Origin: Diphasiastrum complanatum | Taxonomy: Eukaryota > Streptophyta > Lycopodiopsida > Lycopodiales > Lycopodiaceae | DNA length: 64,000 bases | Assembly (NCBI GenBank): GCA_029204225.1 | Contig: CM055093.1 | Span: 48,249,241-48,313,240 of the forward strand | Reading direction: 5' to 3' | Shown: positions 46,921 through 59,692 of the stretch, one piece after another | Numbering within the stretch: position 1 is the stretch's first letter | Layout of the letters: each line of letters opens with the position of its first letter | The notes under the pieces: generated by a model | Told to the model about the DNA's origin: nothing | The model's input: only the letters and a program-made list of their open reading frames with translations | The model's database searches: none | Translations under genes and position numbers: made by a program

Positions 46921-48834
46921 TTCTGCTTCAGCTGGTGGGCGCTTTTGATTTGAGAGCTGTCGATCATGGATCATATTCATGGATGTTGATCCATGGAAAT
47001 TGGAAATTCTTGGCCTGTGAATATGAGAGAATCTAGACATAACCCTCTAAGACTAGGCTCTAAAAAACACATGGATTGAATTTGATTCTATGACCTATTG
47101 TCTGGATTCTGGAGATAAATTACACGACCAATGTATCTCATATTTTCTAGTCATAAGTCATAAACAAGGTGATCCAAAGAATAACTCTTTTGGGTTATCT
47201 TCAAAAAACTTGCATTTTTTTTAAGCTTCTCGATTTTTTGAAGATTTTACTAATAAAAGGGTCTAGTCTTATAGAAAAATTGTCCCAGATTTTAAGATAT
47301 TGGTTTTTGAGAAATTATGTCGGCTCCATTCTTATGCTTTGAAGAATGCAAAAAACAATGATTGCAATTTTTTTTTTTTAAATGGAAAACTATATTAATG
47401 CTCTAAGTCACCTAAGAGCATCAATTCACATTCTAGCAAATCATCACAATAGCTTACGAATTACCACTAACAAAGCTAAAAATGCACTTTCATTGCAACA
47501 AAAAGATTGGAGTCTACTTCCAAATAAAAAGACATGGGTTACAAATCATGTCACCAATAAATTTCTTTTCACAATGGAATGCCCGATGCTTGTTTTTTCT
47601 TTGTTAATCAAGGTGGGGACACAATTAAAATGAAGGCTTCACAGTGGTGCATTCATAACAAGGGCACACCCACTTTCATACCAGGATGAGTCGTTAGATG
47701 TGGCACAGGAGATGACAATGGGCACGTTGCCACAAGGGGCAAGGAAAGTGGGTTTTGTTTGTTTTGTCCTTACGGACAAAGCCCAACACAGTGCTCAAGG
47801 AAATTAGATCAATCACATTGCAAGAATTCAAAAGGACCAATTAAGTTGCAACATTCCATTCACACTCACCAAGTCAATCTAAAAAGCAACGATCCTTTGC
47901 TCTTCATCTCACTTGCTAAAGCATAATGATCAGTAAGAGAAAGTAGTTGGGCAATCTCATCGGTCCGTAGTTTTGACCCACCTTTAATGGCACCTTAAAC
48001 AAGTTCATATAGAGGGAAATGTCTACTACACCAAGATAGACTCGAGCCTTGTCTACTATGTTATTGACATATTAGAGTTATGTGCTCCTAGTTAAGGCTT
48101 TGCCTACTTCGGCCTACTTCTCGTTGTACGTTGTATATTTGTGCATCTTTGTGCATTGAAAACACTAGACAATGTAATTGGAGTAATTTGCTCATTTCAA
48201 AGAGAAATGAGCCAAAATAAACTTGTGCTTGCTACACATTGAAACCTTCTCTCAAAATCTTCACATGGATACCGAATTAGAAATTGACACATAACACATG
48301 GATAAGAAAGGTCTATATGCTTGGTCACGTAGAATTTGACACCTAGCACTAAAATGTGTTCATCAAAGGTCCAAGGTCTCGGTCTCAATCACTAAATGGT
48401 TGTGCACATGAACCTTATGACGTAAGGGATGACTGAATCAACTTCCAACAACTTTCATATTATGATACCAAAAAAAAAACTTGCACAAAAGCTTCCAAGA
48501 CATGGGACGATTATTGAATAATAAAACATAATTTGATACTGATCTTCTAGTATCAACATCTTCAGCCTAATGAACACCTATGAAACCTTCAAGAATGAAA
48601 TTATTATTGACAACATTGTTGCATATGTAACAGAGGTACAAAAAATACATCGTAGACTCTTAGAAGAGCAATGGCAGGCCTAGTAAAAATCATAGCATAC
48701 ATGAATGAGCCAATTATAAAATGATAAGGATATTGTTTCATTTACTCCACTTCTTCTTTGACTATGGAAAATAATCCTTTGATATCTTTAGCCTGAAATC
48801 CATCGAAGAGAATAATGGCTTGCAATTTGCCATA
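46921..48834. other. Spacer without recognisable gene
   Basis: The frame at 47382-47633 has an ATG and 83 codons, but no motif. Nothing else is supported. Confidence 0.4.
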
Positions 48835-49330
48835 TTATGCTTTTCATCTTTGTTGAATGATATATCTATTAGCTTGATCTCAATGTATTTATATATCAAC
48901 ACAAAAAGTGAGCTTTATCTGTTTTATTGAATTCTTGTGATAGCACATTTTTGAAATATTTTATAATTTGATACTATTTTTGAAAAAGTAAAGTATCATC
49001 AACATAGAGAGTAAAACTGATGAAACATGTACAAGTTTGCTCATAATAATTTCATTCCTAGTACATTTGAGTAGGTTGTACTAGGAATGCTTCTTGGTTT
49101 CCAAGGGGAGGCTCGAACCTGGGACCAAAGAAACTTGTTGTACTAGGAATGAAATTATTAGGAACAAAAACCATATGCATTTGTGGAACCATGCACGAGA
49201 ATATTGCTTTAGCCCATACAAGGCCTTACGAAGCTTGCAAATTTAATGCCCTATTGCATAAGCATGTGACATGGCCTATGTTAATGTGGTTGGCTCTTTT
49301 ACAAAATTACATGAGGCCCTATTTATGAAT
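48835..49330 (-). pseudogene. Copia reverse transcriptase remnant
   Basis: On the minus strand the order is ICKLRKALYGLKQYSRAW (about 49240-49187) and then TLYVDDTLLFQK (about 49012-48978), the two most conserved RT blocks, including the catalytic YVDD. Between them lies a small insertion (49090-49136). Stops and shifts are frequent. No flanking LTR is visible. Confidence 0.8.
49090..49136 (-). mobile_element. 47-base insertion with a tRNA B-box-like core
   Basis: Flanked by the identical 15-base direct repeat GTTGTACTAGGAATG (49075-49089 and 49137-49151), which looks like a target duplication. The minus strand contains CCCAGGTTCGAGCCTCCCC, matching the pol III B box (GGTTCGANNCC). The same sequence, with TTTGAGCC, recurs at 45209-45250. 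It may be a truncated SINE. Confidence 0.55.
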
Positions 49331-50838
49331 CTTTTTGGTGGGAATATCAGACAAGTGAATTTTCTTGAAATAGATTGCTACTACTGTGCCTACTAACTCT
49401 CATCTTCTTCTCAATCATTGATTGTAGTATGTTCTTTTGAAGGAGTAGAAATATTGTTCTATACATTCGAAGTATTCACTGACGGACTAAGTACAATATC
49501 ATCCAAAATCTTTTCTTTTGCATGTTAGATTGTAGAATTGATCTTCAAGAAAAATTATTAGGTAGGTCTTAGAAGCATGTTATCAGCCTATAAAAAATTT
49601 CATAATCAAAATGGTTGCTCAGGCACAAACTCCCATAACATAAACTTAGACTTGGGCCATTTTTGAGAGGACGACATTTTGAGAGTAGATTTTTGTGAGT
49701 TCTTTTTGCACATGATTTAGCAAAAAGGTAGCATGTGCCCTTTTCATGCCACTACATGATTTTTTTTATAAGGATTATGGTTAGTACATAGTTCAAAATC
49801 CTATGACCCATTAAATTTTAATACGTTCATTGAAGACACTTTGCTGAATATTAAATATAAATTTCTTTTTATCATGAAATAATGTTTATGGAGCTCTTGA
49901 AGCTAACAAGCTATTCCAACAAAATTTCAAATTTAATTATCTGTGTTTGTGTGTGTGTGTGTGTGTGCGTGTGTGTGTGTTGTACTTTAAATTAAAAAAA
50001 TTGGAGCCACCTGAGGGCACTACTCGAGGTGGCTCTAGAGTTTTTTTTTTTAGGCTAGCATGCTAGGCAAAAGATTTCATATTTAAAAAAGGAAAAAATC
50101 GGATAGTTTTTTTTGGGTTGAAAAACTTTTATTTAAAAGGTAGCGAAGTGTATTTTGATGGACCTTTTTTTTAATTTAATGGGCACTGAAAATTTTAAGT
50201 ATGTACCAAGCCATGATTCTTATTTAAAAAGAAAAAAAGTAGTGCCATAAAAAGGATAACACACCATATGCTTCATTTTTGTTGCAGCATGGGCAAAAAG
50301 AAACATATGGAATTGTGAGGTTTAGACTTCTAACACATGTATTGAATCCATGTGGTCTACTTGGCAGTGGTGGTTCTAGGTAAATAATTTGCTACAATTG
50401 TTTTTTATATCTTTTTGGAAAACATGGAAGACAATCTGTTTTCTCTCAATCACAATACAAAATACATTTTATTTTTTTTAGGCTTTACAACTACCTATTG
50501 TCATGCATGCTTCATCTAAAAGTGTTTTCATTGCTGACACTCACATAATCTCAAGATATTTGCCATTAAAAACCACTGCAAATACTTGCCCAAAGATTAT
50601 ATATGAAGACATCACATAGGATCCCATGTAGATAATAAAGAATGTGGCAAAATTGAAATGAGAACACTTGATAAGTGATAAGATAACCTCCAAAACCATA
50701 AAAAAAACAAAAAAGATATCAAAGGATAAATTGGACAAAAGTGAGAAACGATATTTGTGTGGATTCAATGTAGTTTTGTTGAATAAAAGTAGGGTGAAAT
50801 TCTCATTTTTTGACCAAATCCAGTGATATAAGTTCTTA
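49331..50838. other. Spacer with (TG)n and hydrophobic frame
   Basis: (TG)n lies at 49945-49980. The minus frame 50541-50864 encodes a very hydrophobic 107-residue stretch without a family motif. I do not call it a gene. Confidence 0.35.
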
Positions 50839-50839
50839 C

Positions 50840-50935
50840 AAAGTCTGTAGAGGCAAGAAGCCAAAGGTAGTCTTAGCTTCTAACAAGCCAAAGTCTGTAG
50901 AGGCAATAAGCCAAAGGTAGTCTTAGCTTCTAACA
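50840..50935. repeat. Two-copy 50-base tandem repeat
   Basis: AAGTCTGTAGAGGCAA-AAGCCAAAGGTAGTCTTAGC is repeated almost exactly, immediately left of the outer copia LTR. Confidence 0.9.
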
Positions 50936-51194
50936 ATTAGAATTAAAGTAGAATCATTGTGCTACTGTACTGTGGGTCCTATCAGTTGGCCTTGCCACGA
51001 GGCAAGTCGATGGGACACGCGTCCCACCAACGGCAACCTGGGTCATGCATGGGTTGCCTGAGTGAACAACTATATGTACAATATAATTTCATTTTGAGAA
51101 ATACAATTGCCCTTTGAGCTTGTTGTGGAGAGTGTTTTCTGTCTGTGTTACTGTGTAGCATAATCTATGTTCCTGTTCGAAGCAAATTCTAAGT
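50935..51194 (+). repeat. LTR of outer copia element
   Basis: 260 bases, ending AATTCTAAGT just before the primer site. It lacks a 16-base segment present in the inner LTRs, explained by deletion between two short ATCAATTG/ATCAGTTG repeats. Its first bases read AATTAGAATT instead of AGTTAGAATT. Confidence 0.88.
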
Positions 51195-51206
51195 TGGTAT
51201 CAGATC
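51195..51206 (+). promoter_or_regulatory. Primer binding site of outer copia
   Basis: TGGTATCAGATC, one mismatch to the iMet tRNA site (TGGTATCAGAGC), directly after the LTR. Confidence 0.85.
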
Positions 51207-52482
51207 CGTATACATTACATCATCGTCGTTGAAGAGAGCTCCGGGAGAACTGTTTTCTGAGAGTTTGGGGTTTACGGCGGGTTGAAGATGGAAGAGAAGC
51301 ACTGGTGCATGGTTTCTAGTTTATAGAGGCTTGGCAAGCTCAGCAGAGGGATTATTAGTCTGTGCATAGCAAAAAATTTGGTGAAAAATTGACAATTTTG
51401 AAGCCAGTTGAAAATTGAAACCGAGTTTGGGGTTACGGTTTTCTATACATAACTGGTGATTTTTTCGCTGTTTGTGCACCGTTTTGGATGCCGTAAGGAC
51501 AAGAAGGAAGCTAATTACATTGTCAACTAGCCATGGAGAGATTCTGAGGTTTATGTCAGAGATTTCTCCAAACAGTTAACCTAGAATATTTGCGGTAAAA
51601 GATGAAAGGCGCCACTTTGTCAAGATGAGCTAAAATCACCGTTTCTCCACGGAATTTCATGATTGAACACTGTACAGACTTGGTATCAGTAGGGCGACCA
51701 TGCTCTAGGCCTCAGATCTTGCTCAAATTGATCCAAAAACGAAATTGATCAAGCAAAAGTCAATCTGGGGAGGCACGGCCGTAGACAGGGAGGAGCGTGG
51801 AGTTCACGTGCGACGAACGGGGGCAGCAGCTTAGCGTTAAAAAGTGTATAGCGGCCCCAAGAAAGGGTTTCGGCACACAGGAGTGCATGTGACCATAGGA
51901 TTGGACTCCTATTGGATCAACGGCCGTGATAGATTTCTCAGGGAACAATCTGGACCACAAGATCATAGTTGACCATTGGATGAAGTGCAAAAGGTCTTGA
52001 AGGGTCTTGAACTGCATTTTGGCCTTCAACTTCATTAAAAAAATTTATACTGAAATTGGAGTTGGGTCCCTTCACAAGTGAAGAGTCAAGTTTCTTCAAG
52101 GTGAAAAAACAGCTCAAAAACAAGGAAAATCTCTATTTTTGGGTCCTTGACCATTTTGACCCAAACGAAAGGCTATAACTTCCAAATGAAGGGCACCCGG
52201 ACTGTACCTGCAAGTACGGTACAACAAGACAGAGTGATTGTAGCAGAGAAAGTGTTCGGAGTGTGCCAAAAGTGATTTCACCATTCCACTGGGCGCATAG
52301 TTGGGAGTTGATGACTGAGTGCATTTCAGAAGGCGACGCCGATTTGGCTTTCAAATTGGGAAAAAAGCGGCGAGTGGCCTGGAAAGGGAAAAAGTGCAGG
52401 TCATTATTTTCAACTTCTGACATCACAGTTGGCCTCGGCATACTGCTTTTAGCCTACGGCAGAAGTTTCAAGTAGTTTTGCG
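51207..52482 (+). other. Leader of outer copia element
   Basis: A long leader. Its last 330 bases closely match the inner leader, but the middle (about 51330-52100) differs strongly, so the two copies have exchanged or replaced leader segments. A short sense frame at 52263-52475 is conserved in the inner copy (55305-55547). Confidence 0.7.
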
Positions 52483-53961
52483 ATGGCAAACATGGGAGAG
52501 TCCATTTTGAGTGAAAGTAGCAAATTGGACGGGATTTCCAACTATGCAATGTGGAAATTCAAAATGAAAAACATACTAATGGAGAAATATGTGTGGGAAG
52601 TCATCACATGTGATGAGAGAAGACCGCCAAATGAAGCGGATATCAAAGTGTTTGACAAAAAGATGAGGAAAGCTTTGACCTCATTAACTTGTTAGTGAAG
52701 GATCACATCATTACCCACATTTGTGATGTTGTTACACCCAGACAGGCATGGGATGTGCTAAAGGAGCAGTTCGAGACGTCAAATCCATCAAGAATCATGT
52801 TTCTGAAGTCGAAGCTAAATAGTGCCCGAATGGAACAAGGAGAGCACATTCAGACGTACATGACTAGAATCAAGACAATGAGGGATGAACTGCATTCTAT
52901 TGGTGAGCGCGTACGTGATGTGGAGCTGGTACACAACGCATTGTGTGGCATTGCAGAACCCTATAAGATGTTTGTGAGCGGAATAGCATCAAGAGAAAGA
53001 TTGGCAACCTTTGACGAGCTCACAGGAATCTTGATGCAGGAAGAGCAACTGCGAGAAATGGTAAAATCTAGATGTCAAAATACCGACGATCAGACACTTG
53101 CGACACGCCAAAAACAAGGCAAGGTCAAGGGCAAGAAGAAGTCTAAGCAGCAATTTGCCAAGTCTTAGGAGGACGAGGGATCTTCCAGTAAGACCAAGAA
53201 GATAGGCAAGTGCTTCCATTGTGGTAAAAAGGGCCATTGGAAGAGTGAATGTCGCAAATTCCTGGCGGAACAAGGCAAGGGGAAACCAAAGCAAGCAGGT
53301 AACCTTGTCGATGAGGGTGAGATTGAAGACTCTAGCATCTTCATATCTGCATTGTCATCTAATCTAGATGATCAAGCATGGTATATTGACTCGGGAGCCA
53401 CAAGACACATGACAGGTAACAAGAATTGGTTCAGTAGCTTGAAAGTGTTGGATAATGGAACGTCCGTTTCACAAGCAAATGGCGATGTGTGCAAGATCAA
53501 GGGCATAGGCATCATTTCAATCCAACTACCTAATGGCAAAAGCAGGATGATCAAGGAGGTACTTTACGTACCAGGTTTGAAAAAAAATCTACTTTCTGTT
53601 GGAGTCATTACTGATTAAAAGTTGAAAGTAGAATTCGCCCATGATCGTTGCTTTGTGAAGCATGTGAACCAAAAATTCAAAGTTATTGCGGATGGAGTAA
53701 GGGAGCCCAATACTAAATTGTATAGGTTGAATGCTACAATCAAGGGGCAACATGGACTCGTATCATCTATTCAATCGCAAACTGAATTGTGGCATAAGAG
53801 GCTTGGTCACTTGAACTTGGGAAGCCTCAATTTGATGAGAAAATTGGAGATGGTAACAAGATTGCCTACTATAGATGACCACTTGAAATCGGTGTGCGAA
53901 TCATGCGTATATGGGAAGCAGCATCGAGAGAAATTCAATAAAGGTGGTGTTGCAAGAGCAA
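52483..53961 (+). pseudogene. Outer copia gag, protease and pre-integrase
   Basis: Starts at ATG 52483 (MANMGESILSE...). A one-base shift lies at about 52690 and a TAG at 53166-53168. The zinc knuckle CFHCGKKGHWKSEC (about 53212-53253) and an intact protease motif WYIDSGATRHM (about 53380-53412) follow, then VPGLKKNLLSVG, a TAA at 53616-53618, and the pre-integrase zinc block (LWHKRLGHLN ... CESCVYGKQH). The frame is cut at 53966 by the inner LTR. Confidence 0.88.
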
Positions 53962-53966
53962 AGAAC
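53962..53966 (+). repeat. Target-site duplication, left copy (AGAAC)
   Basis: AGAAC left of the inner element, matched by 59967-59971. Confidence 0.85.
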
Positions 53967-54242
53967 AGTTAGAATTAAAGTAGAATCACTGTGTTACTAT
54001 ATTGCGGGTCCTATCAATTGATAAGGATCAGTTGGCCTCACCACGAGGCAAGTCGACGGGACACACGTCCCGTCAACGGCAACTTGTGTCATGCATGGAT
54101 TGCCTGAGTGAACAACTATATATGAACAATGTAATTTCATTTTGAGAAATACAGTTGCTATGTGAGCTTGCTGTGGAGAGTGTTTTCTGTCTGTGTTACT
54201 GTGTAGCATGATCTGTGTTCTTGTTCGAAGCAAATTCTAAGT
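53967..54242 (+). repeat. 5' LTR of inner copia
   Basis: 276 bases, AGTTAGAATT...AATTCTAAGT, directly followed by the primer site. Confidence 0.9.
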
Positions 54243-54254
54243 TGGTATCAGAGC
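54243..54254 (+). promoter_or_regulatory. Primer binding site of inner copia
   Basis: TGGTATCAGAGC, perfect iMet tRNA type, with no gap to the LTR end at AAGT. Confidence 0.92.
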
Positions 54255-55304
54255 CGTACAAGAAGTGTACACAGTACAACATCGTCATTGAAGAGAGCTT
54301 CGGGAGAACTGTCTTCTGAGAGTTCGAGGTTTACGACGGGTTGTAGACAAAAAGTGAAGCACTGGTGCATAGATTTTAGCACATAGAAGCTTGGTAAGCT
54401 TGAGATTGTGTGAGGATTCAGTGACAAGATTGGTCAGTAGAATCTACGAAGCAGAATTTTGAAAAATTCCGTAGAGTAGTTGCTCAGTGTTTACAATTGG
54501 TGTGCATTCGAACGGACACCGTTTGACAAATGGATTGAAGCATCAGCTTTCCGGTAGTAGGGCGACCTCAGAGCAGTTGATTTGGCTAGCCAGAGAGCTG
54601 TGAAAAGCAAGCCAAGATCAAACCCTGGCCTAGGGTTTGGAAGCATAAAAGTGAGGTTTTCTCTCTAAACTGATCCATTTTTTAAGCTGTAAGAGCCTGT
54701 AGAAGGGTGCCCTAGTGCAAAGTAGCAAATCCTCAGAGTCCATGGAGCATCGTGGATCAGCTAAGGAATTGGACCAGTTTATAGCCTGCAGCCATAGCTT
54801 GCAAGGAGATGGAAAGAAGAGGAGATCTCGCGGGTCTGTTTACGCGCGGAAGAGGAGTCCCCTCTTAGTGTTCTAAGGTGGGCCAGCGGCTGCAAGGAGT
54901 AAAGACAGTGCGCGGATCGTCGTTTCAGTGTCCATTATGATCAACGATAGAGATCGAACCTCTAGTATTGAATTTGGACCATCGGATCCAAGAGAGCCAG
55001 TGGATTGTTTTTAAAAGAGCCTTGAAGGGGCCTGAAGGACGTTGAAAGACAAATCAGGTTTCAACTTCAATAAAAAATTTCATATTGAAAGTTGAGTTGG
55101 GTCCAAATTCACTGAAGTTTGAAGTCTTTTCAAACTGAAGAAATAGCTCAAAAAGCGAAAACCCCTTAAATCCACCTTCTTTATCCGTTTTGACCCAAAT
55201 GAAAGGCTATAACCTCCAAACGAAGGGCACCCGGACTGTACCTACAAGTACGGTACAAAAAACAGAGTGATTGCAACGGAGAAAGTGTTCGGAGTGCGCC
55301 AAAA

Positions 55305-55547
55305 GTGATTTCACAATTCCATTGGGCACGTAGTTGGGAGTTGACGACTGAGTGCATTTCGGAAGGCGGCGCCGATTTGGCTTTCAAATTGGGGGAAAAG
55401 CGGCGAGTGGCCTGGACAGGGAAAAAGTGCAGGTCATTATTTTCAATTTCTGACATCACAGTTGGCCTCGGCATATTGCTTTTAGCCTACGACAGAAGTT
55501 TCAAGCAGTTTTGCGATGGCAAACATGGGAGAGTCCATTTTGAATGA
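55305..55547 (+). other. Conserved leader frame of the copia family
   Basis: A sense frame of about 70-80 codons (SWELTTECISEGGADLAFKL) just upstream of and overlapping gag is kept in the outer copy at 52263-52475 (there ending before gag). An opposite-strand frame in the same place is also open in both copies (52133-52441, 55181-55474). Conservation of DNA between recent copies may explain both, so coding is unproven. Confidence 0.35.
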
Positions 55548-56754
55548 AAGTAGCAAATTGGATGGGATTTCCAACTATGCAGTGTGGAAATTCAGAATGA
55601 AAAACATACTGATGGAGAAAGATGTGTGGGAAGTCGTCACTGGTGATGAGAGAAAACCGCCAAATGAAGCGGATATCAAAGTGTTCGACAAAAAGATGAG
55701 GAAAGCTTTGACCTTCATTAACTTGTTAGTGAAGGATCAGATCATTACCCACAATTGTGATTCTGTTACACCCAGACAGGCATGGGATGTGCTAAAGGAG
55801 AAGTTTGAGACGTCAAATCCATCAAGAATCATTTTTCTGAAGTTAAAGCTGAATAGTGCCTGAATGGAGCAAGGAGAGCACATTCAGACCTATATGACCA
55901 GAATCAAAACAATGAGGGATGAACCACATTCCATTGGTGAGCGCATGCGTGATGTGGAGCTGGTGCACAATGCATTGTGCAGCATCGTAGAACCCTATCA
56001 TATGTTTGTGAGTGGAATAGTATCAAGAGAAAGATTGGCAACCTTTGACGAGCTCACAGGAATCTTGATGCAGGAAGAGCAACGGCGAGAAATGGTGAAA
56101 GCTAGACGTCAGAATACTGACGATCAAGCACTTGCGAAACGCCAAAAACAAGGCAAGGGCAAAGTCAAGAAGAAGTTTAAACAGCAATTTACCAAGTCTC
56201 AGGAGGATGAGGGATCTTGTAGTAAGACCAAAAAGAAAGCCAAGTGCTTCCATTGTGGTAAAAAGGGCCATTGGAAGAGTGAATGTCGCAAATTCCTGGC
56301 GGAACAAGGCAAGGGGAAACCAAAACAAGTAGGTAACCTTGTCGATGAGGGTGAGATTGAAGACTCTAGCATCTTCATATCTGCATTGTCATCTAATCAA
56401 GATGATCAAGCATGGTATATTGACTCGAGAGCCACAAGACACATGACGGGTAACAAGAATTGGTTCAGTAGCTTGAAAGTGTTGGATAATGGAACGTCCG
56501 TTTCACAAACAAATGGCGATGTGTGCAAGATCAAGGGGATAGGCACCGTTTCAATCCAACTACCTGATGGTAAAAGCAGGATGATCATGGAGGTACGTTA
56601 CGTACCAGGTTTGAAGAAAAATCTACTTTCTGTTGGAGTCATTACTGATCAAAAGTTGAAAGTAGAATTCGCCCATGATCGTTGCTTTGTGAAGGATGTG
56701 AACCAAAAGTTCAAAGTTAGTGCGGATGGAGTAAGGGAGCCCAATACAAATTGA
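55516..56754 (+). pseudogene. Inner copia gag and protease
   Basis: From ATG 55516. A TGA at 55861-55863 replaces the CGA (Arg) of the outer copy, a C to T change at a CpG. Zinc knuckle CFHCGKKGHWKSEC follows (about 56246-56287). The protease motif reads WYIDSRATRHM instead of DSG, so the Gly next to the catalytic Ser is Arg and protease activity is likely lost. A 10-base deletion near 56750 shifts the frame. Confidence 0.9.
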
Positions 56755-58121
56755 ATGCTACAATCAAGGGGCAACATGGAGTCGTATCATCCATTCCATC
56801 GCAAACTGAGTTGTGGCATAAGAGGCTTGGTCACTTGAACTTGGGAAGCCTCAGTTTGATGAGAAAATTGGAGATGGTAACAGGATTGCCTACCATAGAA
56901 GACCACTTGAAATCGATGTGCGAATCATGTGTATATGGGAAGCAGCATCGAGAGAAGTTCAATAAAGGTAGTGTTGGAAGAGCAAAGAACATCCTGCATT
57001 AAATCCACACAGATTTATGCGGGCCTATGAGGACCATGTCCTTAGGTAAGGCCTTCTATTTCATGACCTTTATTGATGATATGTCACGTAAGACGTGGAT
57101 CTACTTCTTGAAGAAGAAATCATATGCATTTGACAATTTCAAAAGCTTCAAAGCATTGATAAAAAATCAGACAGGTAGGAAGATCAAAGTCCTAAGATCA
57201 GATAGTGGAGGTGAGTACAAGTCTAATGACTTCAATGATCTTTGTGATCAATATGGGATTAAAATACAATTTACGCAGGCTCATACTCCTGCTCTCAATG
57301 GTGTAGCTGAGCATAATAATCGTACGATTGTGGAAAGTGCCAGATCTATGCTAGCTGAGATGAAACTACCAAAAGATTTTTGGTCAAAAACATGCAATAT
57401 GGCAGTCTATCTTCAAAATAGAAGTCCCACCATTCCCATACCAAAGATAACACCTGAGGAAGCATTCACGAAGAAGAAGCCAAAGGTGAACCACTTGCGA
57501 ATCTTTGGATGTAAGGCCTTTGTACACATTTCTAAGGAAGAGAGACGTAAACTTGATGTGAAAGCTATCAAGTGTATATTCCTAGGATATCATGAACGTG
57601 TGAAGGGCAATAGATGTTTTGATCCAGTGGAAAACAAAATCCATGTAAGCCGTGATGTTATCTTTGATGAATCCAAGATGTATGAAGACGAGGATGCTGA
57701 GAAGATAGACACATCCAGTGGGAAAGATGGAATAGTGAGGATACCTCCTGACGATGATCCATTCATTGACCTTCCAAGTGATGAACTTGAGGATACATCT
57801 CAAGATACTACCACTCAACCCCAAGAAACAGGCTGGAGAGGTAGAGACAAACCTTTTGGTGCAAGAAGGATTGAAGTTGCAGGTGACAAACGCAAGGAGA
57901 AGGATGTGCCGTGGGATACATTTTCACCAGGAAGCCGATCACTTGACAGGAAGCTCCCCAAGTGGTTTGAGAGATTGTTGGAGAGCGGCAACATGGATGA
58001 CTTTCCAGGATCATCTAGCCAGGGAGAGCTACAAAGATCAACAAGAGAGAAGCCACAACCTGAAGGGTATGAAGCAAATTATGCTCTCTTATCTAGCATT
58101 ATTCAAAGCAAAGACCTTTGA
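56755..58121 (+). pseudogene. Inner copia pre-integrase and integrase
   Basis: Zinc block LWHKRLGHLN ... CESCVYGKQH, then a TAA at 57000-57002. The integrase core has IHTDLCGP (first Asp), LRSDSGGEY (second Asp) and LNGVAEHNNR (Glu, usually ER-NR). GYxxxxKGxRCFDP-type blocks follow. The frame ends with a one-base loss near 58115 at the start of RT. Confidence 0.9.
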
Positions 58122-59638
58122 CTTATGGTGAAGCGAAGGATGATGACATTTGGGTCAAGGCCATGGGAGAGGAGATGGAGTCAATTGCTAAGCATAGCAC
58201 ATGGGACGTAGTAGAACCACCAATTGACAAGAAATTGGTTGCAAATGGGTATGAAGGACTAAGTACCATGCAGATGGAAGTATAGCAAAGCACAAGGCAA
58301 GATTGGTGATGAAAGGGTATGCACAAAGTAAAGGCATTGACTATGAGGAGACCTTTGCGCCAGTATGTAAGTGGAATACTCTATGCCTACTTGTTGCTTT
58401 AGTTTCACATTTTGATTGGCCTTTGCATCAGATGGATGTGAAATCTGCTTTTCTAAATGGTGAGTTAGAAGAAGAGGTGTTCATGGATCAACCTGAAGGC
58501 TTTGTAGCAAAGGGACATGAAAATAAAGTATGTCGCTTGAAGAAAGCACTTTATGGTCTTAAAAGGCACCACATGCATGGTATAGCAAGATTGATGCCTA
58601 CTTTCATTCAAAGGGGATGGTGAGAACACATTCTGATCCAAATCTATATGTCTTATGCTTTGATGGTATGGTTGCTTTGATTGATCTTTATGTTGATGAC
58701 TTGATTATTACGGGAAATAATCAAGAGATGATAGACATGATCAAGAAAGACCTCATGGAACAATTCGAGATTACAGATCTCAGCCTAATGCATTATTGCC
58801 TTGGAGTAGAGGTGTGGCAAAAAGTACACGAAGTGGGTTTAACACAAGTGAAATATGTCAAAGAGTTGCTGCACAGGTTAGGTTGCAGGATTGCAAACCA
58901 GTGAATACTCCTATTGAACCAGGTAAAAAGCTTTCTAAGCTTGATGAGTCACAATCATTTGATGCTATGCTGTATAGGCAGTTAGTAGGGAGCTTGATTT
59001 ACCTTACCATGACTAGACCAGATATATGCTATGTTGTTGGCATTGTAAGTCAGTTTATGGCAGCACCTACAAAAACGCATTGGAAGGTAGCTAAACGCAT
59101 TTTGCGTTATATGAAAGGCACTTCAGATTATGGCTTGATTTATAGGAAGCATTCGGGTTTACCTTAGTTGTGTGGCTATGTGGATGCCGATTGGGGAGGT
59201 GACTATGATGATTGTAGATCCACCACAGGGTATGTATTCCAGTTTTGTGGTAGTTGCTTTTCTTGGTCTAGTAAGAAGCAAAGTACAATTGCTCTATCCA
59301 CCACAGAAGCAGAGTATAAGGCAATGTGTAGTGCAGCACATGAAGCTATATGGTTGCGACAAATCTTGGAAGAAGTTGGTATGAGACAGAAAAATTCCAC
59401 AACTTTACATAGCGACAGTCAGAGTGGCATTCACCTAGCAAAGTATCTAGTGTTCCATGCGAGAACCAAACAAATTTGGATTCAGTATCACTTTATACGT
59501 GAGTGGCTGCCGAGTCGTGAAATTCATGTTGTTCATTGTAGTACGAAAGAACAACTAGTTGATATTTTCACTAAGCCACTTGTTGGAGAAAAGTTTGATA
59601 AGTTTAGGTCAAAGCTTTCTGTACTTAAATTTTGTTGA
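58122..59638 (+). pseudogene. Inner copia reverse transcriptase and RNase H
   Basis: RT blocks are in order over three shifted frames: GIDYEETFAPVCKWNT, QMDVKSAFLNGELEEEV, KALYGLKR (where the usual QAPRAWY is frame-shifted), LYVDDLIITG (catalytic YVDD) and CKPVNTPIEP. RNase H has [30 protein letters not shown] and SDSQSGI, with a stop at 59165-59167. It ends at 59636-59638, followed by the polypurine tract. Confidence 0.9.
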
Positions 59639-59683
59639 CTTTAAAGCTATGTATATGACTATATAAAAAGTAGACTCTACCTT

Positions 59684-59692
59684 AAGGGAGAG
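59684..59692 (+). promoter_or_regulatory. Polypurine tract of inner copia
   Basis: AAGGGAGAG directly before AGTTAGAATT. Confidence 0.85.

Noticed and set aside
50541-50864. 107-codon hydrophobic minus-strand frame as a membrane protein
   Set aside because: AT-rich sequence easily gives Phe/Leu/Ile-rich frames. No start context, family motif or neighbour supports it.
52133-52441. Antisense gene in the copia leader
   Set aside because: Open in both copies, but recent common descent alone explains that. Kept only as an observation.
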